NCBI RefSeq assembly: GCF_005844085.1
Contig: NZ_VCDI01000001.1
Location: 992,001-1,056,000, forward strand
DNA: 64,000 bases
Source: Lichenicoccus roseus
Lineage (GTDB): Bacteria; Pseudomonadota; Alphaproteobacteria; Acetobacterales; Acetobacteraceae
Reading direction: 5' to 3'
Position 1 is the stretch's first letter. The number at the start of each line of letters is the position of its first letter. A model generated the notes under the pieces. The model was given only the letters and a program-made list of their open reading frames with translations, did not search any database and was not told the origin of the DNA. Shown one piece after another: positions 28,317 through 35,236 of the stretch. The translations under genes and the position numbers were made by a program.

Positions 28317-29384
28317 TCAGGCAGAGACGGCTTCGGGCAACGCTCCGGCGGGCAACGTACGCACGACATGCCATTCCGGATCGCGCGCCTGGCGCAGCAG
28401 CCCGGGGATGATTTCGCGATAGGCGGCGATCAGGCTCGGATACGGCGCCGGACAGTCGGCCTTGATCGCCTCGTGCAGCGCCGGCAGGGCGTGATACGGC
28501 ACCATCGGAAACATGTGGTGTTCGACGTGATAGTTCATGTTCCAGTAAAGGAACCGGAACACCGGGTTCATCATCACGGTGCGGCTGTTCAGCCTGTGGT
28601 CGAGCGTGTCCTCGGCAAGGGCCGCGTGCTGCGTGGTTCCGAACACCACCATCAGCCAGGCGCCGTAGAAGCTGGGCAGGCCAAGCAGCATCGCGGGAAT
28701 GATGCTGCGCAGCGCGATGCATGATGCGATCATCATTACGAAGATCCCGACATGGATGCGCGCGATCCGGAACACCTTGTGCTGCTCCATTTTCGGAACG
28801 AAGCTCCGCTCCTCGTCGGTAAGCCGCCCGATGGCGTGCAGCGCGATGCCATACAGCGCGGCCGGCCCGCTCTTCAGCTGGAACATGTTGAGCAGGATGC
28901 CGAGCAGATCCGGCGGCCGCTTGACGGCGATCTCGGGATCGCGTCCGACGATGATGGTGTCGGTATGATGGCGCGCATGGCTCCAGCGCCAGACCGTCGG
29001 CTCGCGCAGGATCATCACGCAGGCGATGTTGTAGACGACATCGTTCATCCAGCGCGTCCTGAACGCGGTGCCGTGCCCGCACTCATGCCACCGGCTATCG
29101 GATGCCGATCCGTACAAGACGCCGTAGCAGAGGAACGCAACCGCGGCCGGCCACCGGCCCCAGAAATACACACCCAGGCTGCCGCTGAGTGAGAGGCATG
29201 CGAACCAGAGCGCGGTATCACGGATCGCCGGCCCGTCGCGTCGCTGCATCAACGCCTTCATCTGCTTGCGTGGCACCAGGCAGCTGTACCATTGCGCCGA
29301 CGCCAGCCCGCTCTCGACGGCGCGGGCACCGTCGATGCCGACGAGGCTGTAGTCGCGTGTGCGGACCGGGAGTGTTTCCGACAA
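28317..29384 (-). CDS. mocD: MocD-like diiron oxygenase of the fatty-acid-desaturase family
   Basis: A 355-residue membrane-bound diiron enzyme. The three histidine boxes are visible: HECGHGT (HxxxH), HARHHT (HxxHH) and NYHVEHHMFP (HxxHH), plus an extra QH in GTTQHAAL, with hydrophobic segments between. Cotranscription with a MocE ferredoxin and a reductase matches the mocDEF set, whose products remove the O-methyl group of 3-O-methyl-scyllo-inosamine. Here the neighbouring iol operon suggests O-demethylation of a methylated inositol such as pinitol or a rhizopine, but that is inference. A lipid desaturase or hydroxylase is the main alternative. A long inverted repeat lies about 100 bp upstream. 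Confidence 0.75.
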   Translation of the reverse strand: MSETLPVRTRDYSLVGIDGARAVESGLASAQWYSCLVPRKQMKALMQRRDGPAIRDTALWFACLSLSGSLGVYFWGRWPAAVAFLCYGVLYGSASDSRWHECGHGTAFRTRWMNDVVYNIACVMILREPTVWRWSHARHHTDTIIVGRDPEIAVKRPPDLLGILLNMFQLKSGPAALYGIALHAIGRLTDEERSFVPKMEQHKVFRIARIHVGIFVMMIASCIALRSIIPAMLLGLPSFYGAWLMVVFGTTQHAALAEDTLDHRLNSRTVMMNPVFRFLYWNMNYHVEHHMFPMVPYHALPALHEAIKADCPAPYPSLIAAYREIIPGLLRQARDPEWHVVRTLPAGALPEAVSA

Positions 29385-29486
29385 CTTGCGTCTCCTCCGC
29401 CGGCGGACTGCGCTTGCTGGCAGCCTCGCCGGACGGGGCAGACGCTATCCGGCAGCTTGCGGGCGGACAACGCCGCACTGCGCCGG

Positions 29487-29548
29487 ATGACAGGATTCTT
29501 TCATCATCTTCCAGCCAACCCCCTGGAAGCCATGAAAGATCCTGTCAT
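29487..29548. promoter_or_regulatory. long nested inverted repeat upstream of mocD
   Basis: The outer arms ATGACAGGATTCTTTCAT (29487-29504) and ATGAAAGATCCTGTCAT (29532-29548) pair over 17 bp with one bulged base. Inside, CTTCCAG and CTGGAAG form a second perfect 7-bp pair. No U-tract follows on either strand, so it looks more like a double operator or an RNA structure than a simple terminator, although it also lies just after the end of the upstream short-chain dehydrogenase gene. Confidence 0.55.
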
Positions 29549-29564
29549 GTCGGCCTGAAGATGC

Positions 29565-30410
29565 TCAGCCCGGGAAGTCTGCCGACAGGCTGGCGTCGCG
29601 ATACTGTTCGATCTGCTCCAGCCGCTGCTTCAGCTTCGCCGTGACGCCGTCATAGGCTACCTTGCCAAGCACCAGGTGACGCGGCGGATCGGCGCTTTCG
29701 ACCACCCGGATCATCGCCTCGCCGGCCCGCACCGGATCGCCGGCCTGCTTGCCACTGATGTCCGACGTGCTCTTCATCCGGGCGCCGGCGGTGCCGGCAT
29801 AATCCTCGATCCTGTTCGGGGTCTGCTTGAGGGAGCGCCCGGCCCAGTCGGTGCGGAACGGCCCCGGCTCCACGCAGGTCACCTTGATCCCGAGCGGGGC
29901 GGTCTCCGCCGCCAGCGCATCCGAGAAGCCTTCCACCGCATGCTTGCTGGCCGCGTAGTAGCCGGAGCCGGGAAAGCCGATGAAGCCGGCCATCGAGGTG
30001 ATGTTCAGGATGTGGCCGCGATGCCGGCTGCGCATGCCGGGCAATACTGCCCGGGTCAGCGCGAACAGGCCGAACACGTTGGCCTCGAACTGGGCGCGGA
30101 CCTCGTCGTCCTCGCCCTCCTCGATCGCCGCCTGGTAGCCATAGCCGGCATTGTTCACCAGCACGTCGATGGCGCCGAAACGCTCCTCCGCTGCCTTCAC
30201 GGCCTGCCTGATCTGGCCGGCGTCGGTGACGTCGAGGCTCAGCGCCAGGACCCGGTCCTCGGCTCCCTTGCCGAGATCGGCGACACGGCCGGCATCGCGC
30301 GCGGTGACAACGGCGCGCCAGCCGCGATCCAGCACAAGCTGCGCCAGGTCGCGGCCGAAGCCGGTCGAGCAGCCGGTGATGAACCAGGTCGGGATGGTCT
30401 GTTCTGACAT
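29565..30410 (-). CDS. short-chain dehydrogenase/reductase
   Basis: About 281 residues. Classical SDR with the cofactor motif TGCSTGFGRD (TGxxxGxG) near residue 11, NNAGYG at about 87, catalytic Ser in NITSMAGFIGF and YYAASK for Tyr and Lys. The C-terminus is of the type annotated as retinol dehydrogenase-like or general oxidoreductase; the substrate is unknown. The ATG at 30410 is chosen, since the fold begins seven residues later; an ATG at 30437 is also in frame. It is on the same strand as mocD but separated by 180 bp with a large inverted repeat, so probably its own transcript. Confidence 0.8.
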   Translation of the reverse strand: MSEQTIPTWFITGCSTGFGRDLAQLVLDRGWRAVVTARDAGRVADLGKGAEDRVLALSLDVTDAGQIRQAVKAAEERFGAIDVLVNNAGYGYQAAIEEGEDDEVRAQFEANVFGLFALTRAVLPGMRSRHRGHILNITSMAGFIGFPGSGYYAASKHAVEGFSDALAAETAPLGIKVTCVEPGPFRTDWAGRSLKQTPNRIEDYAGTAGARMKSTSDISGKQAGDPVRAGEAMIRVVESADPPRHLVLGKVAYDGVTAKLKQRLEQIEQYRDASLSADFPG

Positions 30411-30480
30411 GTGCCTATTCCTTTGCAGGGTCGGCACCTAACGCCGTGGCACGCTCCGGGATGTCGCCCCTCGCTGCGAT

Positions 30481-31914
30481 GTGCGACCGGCAGGCATCCT
30501 TTGCCGCTCGCTAACGTTCCGCTACCCAGAAGCGCCAGGCCGCCGCCACACCGGTGTCATTGTTCTCTGGCCCCGGGATCCCGCCACCTTGCATCTGCCG
30601 CTTTCCTTCACCCATGCCTATCCGCTGGCGCTGGCCGCCGCTGGAACGCTGGCCCTGATGGTCGCCTGGCTGCCGCTGATGCTGGCGCGGCTGCCGCTGT
30701 CGCTGCCGATCCTGTGCGTGGGCCTCGGCGCCGGCCTGTCGCTGCTGCCCGGCATGCCCAGGTTGCCCAACCCGCTCGGCGGTTCCGCGCTGGCCGAGCA
30801 TCTCGCCGAGCTCTGCGTGCTGGTCTCGCTGATGGGCGCCGGGCTGAAACTCGACCGGCCACTGTCGCGGCGCGGCTGGCACGTCACCTGGCGGCTGCTG
30901 GGCATCACCATGCCGCTCTCGATCGCAATCCTCGCCGTCGCCGGGTGGATGTTCGCGGGCCTCGCGTTCTCCACCGCCCTGCTGCTGGGAGCGGCGCTCG
31001 CGCCGACCGACCCGGTGCTCGCCGGCGATATCCAGGTCGGCCCGCCCGGCGATGACGGCCATGACGAGGAGCGCGACGAGGTGCGGTTCTCGCTGACCTC
31101 CGAGGCCGGCCTGAACGATGCGCTGGCCTTCCCCTTTGTGCTGCTGGCCCTGGGCATCGCCAGCCCGGACACCACCTGGCTCAGCCACTGGTTCGCCTAC
31201 GACGTGGTGCTGAAGCTCGCGATCGGCACCGCGGTCGGCTGGGGCATCGGCACGCTGACCGGCCTCGCCGCCTTCCGGCTGCCGAAGGGAGCACAGCTGG
31301 CGCGGACCCAGGAGGGGTTCGTGTCGCTGGCGATCACCCTGCTGACCTACGGCATCGCCGAGCTGCTCTCCGGCTACGGCTTCATCGCGGTGTTCCTGGC
31401 CGGCGTCGCGATGCGCCACACCGAACGCGGCCACAGCTACCACAGCAACCTGTACGAGTTCTCCTCGAGCATCGAGCACCTGCTGACGATGGTGGTGCTG
31501 CTGCTGCTCGGCGCGGCGCTTGCGCACGGCCTGCTCGCCGCGTTGACCTGGCCGGACGCCATCCTCGGTCTCGCGGCGCTGCTGGTGATCCGCCCGCTGG
31601 CCGGCTGGATCGGCCTGCTCGGCGTGCGTCGCCGCAGCGACAACGCCCCCGCCCCCTGGGACGAGCGCGGCATCATCGCCGCCTTCGGCATACGCGGCAT
31701 CGGCTCGATCTACTACCTGGCCTACGCGCTGAACCGCCACCACTGGGAGGCGGCCAGCCGGATGCAGGCGCTGATCGGCTTCGTTGTGCTGGTCTCGATC
31801 GTGGTGCACGGCGCAAGCGTCACCCCGGCGATGGACTGGCTGGAGGCGCGGCGCGAACGGCGGCGGGCAGGACGCATCCACCCCCAGGACAATGCCGGGG
31901 CCGAAGCCGCCTGA
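30481..31914 (+). CDS. CPA1-type cation:proton antiporter
   Basis: A protein of up to 477 residues with about twelve helices. The ALAPTDPVLAGDIQVG segment (conserved TDP) and RFSLTSEAGLNDALAFPFVLL (conserved E and ND) are the ion-binding signatures of the NhaP/CPA1 family, which exchange Na+ or K+ for H+ across the inner membrane. The start is uncertain: GTG 30481 opens the frame, but TTG 30589 just before the first helix fits the topology better. Divergent from the dehydrogenase gene. Confidence 0.85.
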   Translation: MRPAGILCRSLTFRYPEAPGRRHTGVIVLWPRDPATLHLPLSFTHAYPLALAAAGTLALMVAWLPLMLARLPLSLPILCVGLGAGLSLLPGMPRLPNPLGGSALAEHLAELCVLVSLMGAGLKLDRPLSRRGWHVTWRLLGITMPLSIAILAVAGWMFAGLAFSTALLLGAALAPTDPVLAGDIQVGPPGDDGHDEERDEVRFSLTSEAGLNDALAFPFVLLALGIASPDTTWLSHWFAYDVVLKLAIGTAVGWGIGTLTGLAAFRLPKGAQLARTQEGFVSLAITLLTYGIAELLSGYGFIAVFLAGVAMRHTERGHSYHSNLYEFSSSIEHLLTMVVLLLLGAALAHGLLAALTWPDAILGLAALLVIRPLAGWIGLLGVRRRSDNAPAPWDERGIIAAFGIRGIGSIYYLAYALNRHHWEAASRMQALIGFVVLVSIVVHGASVTPAMDWLEARRERRRAGRIHPQDNAGAEAA

Positions 31915-31928
31915 ACGGCGCCGCTTTA

Positions 31929-31952
31929 CGCAATATCCCGCCGACCATAACG
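31929..31952. promoter_or_regulatory. ModE-box-like site upstream of the molybdate/tungstate operon
   Basis: CGCAATATC, a 6-nt spacer, and ACCATAACG form a 24-bp site with the 9-N6-9 geometry of ModE operators (known E. coli-type half-sites are CGTTATAT and ATAACG). It lies 32 bp before the first gene of the operon, in the right place to repress when molybdate is plentiful. A ModE-like protein is encoded 5.6 kb downstream. Confidence 0.5.
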
Positions 31953-31984
31953 TGTCGCCGCACGGCAACGGGAACAGCATCTTC

Positions 31985-32470
31985 ATGCGCATGGGCGGAC
32001 GGCTTTCCTTGGCGCTGCTGCTTGCGGCGGCCGCAGCGCCTGCCGGTGCCGAGGCGCCCGCTTCGCCGCAGCTCGAAATCGCGGGCCGGGTCGCGCATCC
32101 GCAGGTGCTGACGCTCAGCGACCTGCGGCATTTCCCTGCCACCACCGTCGAGCTGACGCAGACCGGCGGCCATGGCCCGCAACATGCGACTTGGTCCGGT
32201 GTGCTGCTCTGGACCCTGCTGCAGCGCGCGGCCCCGGTCGACGAGCCTGGACGCAAGACCACGCTGCGCCACACCATCCTGGCGCATGGCACCGACGGCT
32301 ATGCGGTGGCGCTGGCCGTCGGCGAGATCGATCCGGCGTTCGAGGGCAAGCAGGTCATCGTCGCGCTCGCCCGCGATGGCGCGCCGCTGCACAGCCTGGA
32401 ACTGGTGGTGCCCGGCGACAGGCACGCCGGACGCGACGTCCACGATCTCGACAAAGTCTCGGTGAACTAG
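31985..32470 (+). CDS. periplasmic protein with oxidoreductase molybdopterin-binding-like fold
   Basis: A 161-residue protein with a signal peptide (LSLALLLAAAAAPAGAEA). The mature part (LEIAGRVAHPQVLTLSDLRHFPATTVELTQTGGHGPQHATWSGVLLWTLLQRA) resembles the molybdopterin-binding domain of the sulfite-oxidase family in miniature, without the cofactor-ligating Cys of the full enzymes. Such short forms often accompany molybdate or tungstate ABC transporters. It may bind or sense the cofactor or oxyanion, but no activity is established. Two close ATGs (31985, 31991) are possible. The stop is 1 bp before the binding-protein gene, so the two are coupled. Confidence 0.7.
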   Translation: MRMGGRLSLALLLAAAAAPAGAEAPASPQLEIAGRVAHPQVLTLSDLRHFPATTVELTQTGGHGPQHATWSGVLLWTLLQRAAPVDEPGRKTTLRHTILAHGTDGYAVALAVGEIDPAFEGKQVIVALARDGAPLHSLELVVPGDRHAGRDVHDLDKVSVN

Positions 32471-32471
32471 G

Positions 32472-33326
32472 ATGCACAGGATCGTCCGCACGGCAGGGGC
32501 TGCCGTCGCCATGCTCGTGGTCGCGTTCCAGGCACGGGCGGCCGATGTCAGCGTGCTCTATGCCGGCTCGCTGGTGAACCTGATGGAGCACGGCATCGGA
32601 AGCGCCTTCGACGGCACTGGCCGCGACCGCTTCGTCGGCTATGGCGGCGGCTCGAATGCACTCGCCAACCAGATCAAGGGCCACCTGCGCCGCGCCGACG
32701 TGTTCATCAGCGCCACTCCCAGGGTCAACGACACGCTGATGGGGGCGGCCAACGGCGACCGTGTCGCCTGGTACGTGACCTTCGCGCAGTCGCCGCTGGT
32801 GATCGCCTACAACCCGTCCACCAGGTTCGCCGCAGAGCTGAAATCGAAGCCCTGGTACGAGGTGCTGCGCGAGCCCGGCATCAGGATCGGCCGCACCGAC
32901 CCGACGCAGGATCCGAAGGGTCGCCTGACCCTGCAACTGCTGCAGCGCGCGGAACAGGTCTACCACCAGCCCGGCCTGGCGCGGTCGGTGCTGGGCGCTC
33001 CCGGCAATCCCGCCCAGGTGCGGCCGGAGGAGAGCCTGACCGGCCGCATGCAGTCCGGGGAGATCGATGTCGGCTTCTTCTATTCGACCGAGGCCACCGA
33101 CCTGAAGCTGCCGTCGGTCGCGCCGGCCCCAGAGGTGGCGACCGGCGCACGCTACACCGTGACCATCCTGCGCGACGCCGCCGACCCGGCTGGCGCCGCT
33201 CGCTACGTGAGCTTCCTGCTTGGCGCACAGGGGCAGGCCATCATGCACCGGCACGGGCTGGACACGGTGACGCCGGTGCTGACCGGCAACCGGGCAGCGG
33301 TGCCGGCCGAACTCCATCTCCAGTAG
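32472..33326 (+). CDS. molybdate/tungstate-type ABC transporter binding protein (WtpA/ModA-like)
   Basis: A 284-residue periplasmic protein with a signal peptide (VRTAGAAVAMLVVAFQARA). The fold begins DVSVLYAGSLVNLMEHGIGSAF, and the Y-A-G-S-L start is characteristic of the WtpA/ModA class. Further landmarks are YGGGSNALANQIKG, DVFISATPRVND, PLVIAYNP, RIGRTDPTQDPKGRLTLQLLQ and VGFFYSTEA. These line the oxyanion site in relatives. Whether it prefers molybdate, tungstate or another oxyanion cannot be decided from sequence. It lies in operon with the fused permease-ATPase. Confidence 0.82.
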   Translation: MHRIVRTAGAAVAMLVVAFQARAADVSVLYAGSLVNLMEHGIGSAFDGTGRDRFVGYGGGSNALANQIKGHLRRADVFISATPRVNDTLMGAANGDRVAWYVTFAQSPLVIAYNPSTRFAAELKSKPWYEVLREPGIRIGRTDPTQDPKGRLTLQLLQRAEQVYHQPGLARSVLGAPGNPAQVRPEESLTGRMQSGEIDVGFFYSTEATDLKLPSVAPAPEVATGARYTVTILRDAADPAGAARYVSFLLGAQGQAIMHRHGLDTVTPVLTGNRAAVPAELHLQ

Positions 33327-33342
33327 CAAGCCCCGCCTCTCG

Positions 33343-35175
33343 ATGCCGCGCGTGCTGCCGGCGCTGGCCGCGCTGCTGTCGCTGTACCTGGTCGCGCCGT
33401 TCCTGGCCGCGGCGCTCCAGGCGAACGCCGCCGACTGGCGCGGCGCCGATCTCGCGGCCCTGTCCCGGGCCGGACTGGTCTCGATCGCCAGCGCCACCCT
33501 CGCCAGCCTGCTGGTCGCACTCGGCGGCATCCCGCTCGGCTACCTGCTCGTGCGGGTTCCAGGACGTGGCATGGCGCTGCTCGGCTTCGTGGTGCAACTG
33601 CCGCTTGCCCTGCCGCCGCTCGCCAGCGGCATCCTGCTGCTGTTCCTGCTCGGCTATGCGAGCCCGCTCGGACGCCTCACCGGCGGCATGCTGACCGACA
33701 GCTTCGCCGGCATCGTGCTCGCGGAGGCGTTCGTATCGGCGCCGTTCCTGATCGTTGCCGCCCGCTCCTCGTTCGCCGCGGTGGATCCCGCCCTGGAGGA
33801 CGTGGCGGCGACGCTCGGGCACCGGCCGTGGGCGGTGTTCCGGCATGTCAGCCTGGCGCTCTCGCGGCCGGGCATCCAGGCCGGGCTGCTGCTGACCTGG
33901 CTGCGCGCCTTCGGCGAGTTCGGCGCCACCGTGATGGTCGCGTACCACCCGTATTCGCTGCCGGTCTACACCTACGTCGCGTTCGGCAGCGAAGGCCTGC
34001 CGGCGATGCTGCCGATCCTGCTGCCGGCCGTGCTGATCGCCATGCTGGTGATGGCGCTCAGCCTTCGACGCCGCGCGCCGGTTGCCGCGCGGCAGGCGGC
34101 GGGCGCGGCACCCGTTGCGATGCGTGCCCCCTCACCTGCGGTTGCCGCCGCACCGGAGCAGCCGCTCGACTTCACCTTCCTCTGGCACCGGAACGGCTTC
34201 GAGCTCGATGTCGCGTGGCAGACCCGGGCAAGCCGCCTGTGCATCCTGGGCGCCTCGGGCTCGGGCAAGTCGGCGACGCTTCGCCTGCTCGCCGGCCTGG
34301 ACAATCCCGACCGGGGAACCGTCACGCTCGGCGGCGAGGATCTCGGCGCCCGACCCGCCCATGCGCGCGGCATCGCCTACGTGCCGCAGACCTTCGGGCT
34401 GCTGCCGCATCTCGCGGTCGCGCAACAGGTCCGCTTCGGCGTCGGCTGCGATCCGGAGCGCGCCCGTGTCTGGACCGACCGGCTCGGCCTGTCGGACCTG
34501 CTCCATCGTCTTCCGGTCGAGCTGTCGGTCGGCCAGCAGCAGCGCGTCGCCCTCGCCCGTGCGCTGTCCCGCCCCGGACGCCTGCTGCTGCTGGACGAAC
34601 CGTTCTCGGCGCTCGACGCGACCCTGCGCGGCGAGCTTCGCGACGAACTGGCCGCGTTTCAGCAGGATATCGAAATGACCAGCATCCTGGTCACCCACGA
34701 CCCGGAGGAGGCGCTGCTGCTCGCCGACGAGTTGCTGCTGCTGGATGGTGGCCGCGTGCTGCAGTCCGGACCGGCCGAGGCGATCTTCCGCCGTCCCGCC
34801 AACGAGGTGGCGGCGAGGCTGCTCGGCGCGCGCATGGCGGCGGCGGGGCAGGCGGTAGCGCCGCATTCGATCGACATCGGCGGCGGCATCTTGCTGGAGG
34901 TCGCAGGCGAGGCGTTGCCGATCGGGCCGATACGCTGGGCGGTGCATCCTGGTCGCGTGGCGCTTGCCGAGGCCGGTGGCCACCCGGCGACCGTGATCGA
35001 GGCGGGCCCGGTGCGCGGCGGCCGGCGGCGGCTGCTGGTGCGCCTCGGCGACAGCGTGTTCCCCTTCGACGCCAACCCGGGCCTATCACACTCACAGTCG
35101 GTCCGGCTTTCGATCGATCCCGCATCCCTGCAGGTGTGGCCGCGTCAGATGCTTGATTTGCCGACACGCCACTAA
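33343..35175 (+). CDS. fused ABC permease-ATPase for molybdate/tungstate
   Basis: A 610-residue fusion of the two parts usually made as separate ModB/WtpB and ModC/WtpC proteins. Residues 1 to about 245 form a permease with six helices, including the coupling motif around LRAFGEFGATVMVAYHP. After an Ala-rich linker (about 245-275) comes the ATPase, with Walker A GASGSGKSATLRLL (about 303), Q-loop YVPQTFGLLP, signature LSVGQQQRVALARAL (Val replaces the usual Gly), Walker B LLLLDEPFSALD and the switch His in LVTHDPEEALLL. A C-terminal TOBE-like oxyanion domain (VHPGRVAL) follows. It starts 16 bp after the binding-protein gene. Confidence 0.85.
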   Translation: MPRVLPALAALLSLYLVAPFLAAALQANAADWRGADLAALSRAGLVSIASATLASLLVALGGIPLGYLLVRVPGRGMALLGFVVQLPLALPPLASGILLLFLLGYASPLGRLTGGMLTDSFAGIVLAEAFVSAPFLIVAARSSFAAVDPALEDVAATLGHRPWAVFRHVSLALSRPGIQAGLLLTWLRAFGEFGATVMVAYHPYSLPVYTYVAFGSEGLPAMLPILLPAVLIAMLVMALSLRRRAPVAARQAAGAAPVAMRAPSPAVAAAPEQPLDFTFLWHRNGFELDVAWQTRASRLCILGASGSGKSATLRLLAGLDNPDRGTVTLGGEDLGARPAHARGIAYVPQTFGLLPHLAVAQQVRFGVGCDPERARVWTDRLGLSDLLHRLPVELSVGQQQRVALARALSRPGRLLLLDEPFSALDATLRGELRDELAAFQQDIEMTSILVTHDPEEALLLADELLLLDGGRVLQSGPAEAIFRRPANEVAARLLGARMAAAGQAVAPHSIDIGGGILLEVAGEALPIGPIRWAVHPGRVALAEAGGHPATVIEAGPVRGGRRRLLVRLGDSVFPFDANPGLSHSQSVRLSIDPASLQVWPRQMLDLPTRH

Positions 35176-35178
35176 TCC

Positions 35179-35202
35179 CGCTATATACGCTTGCATACGA
35201 CG
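35179..35202. promoter_or_regulatory. second ModE-box-like site, upstream of TonB receptor
   Basis: CGCTATATA, a 6-nt spacer, and CATACGACG repeat the 9-N6-9 geometry of the site at 31929. The left half is close to the known ModE half-site; the right half is weaker. It lies 35 bp before the receptor start, in the 61-bp gap after the transporter gene. Confidence 0.4.
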
Positions 35203-35236
35203 CTCGCCGATCCTGGCGTTGCCGGGATGCACGGTC

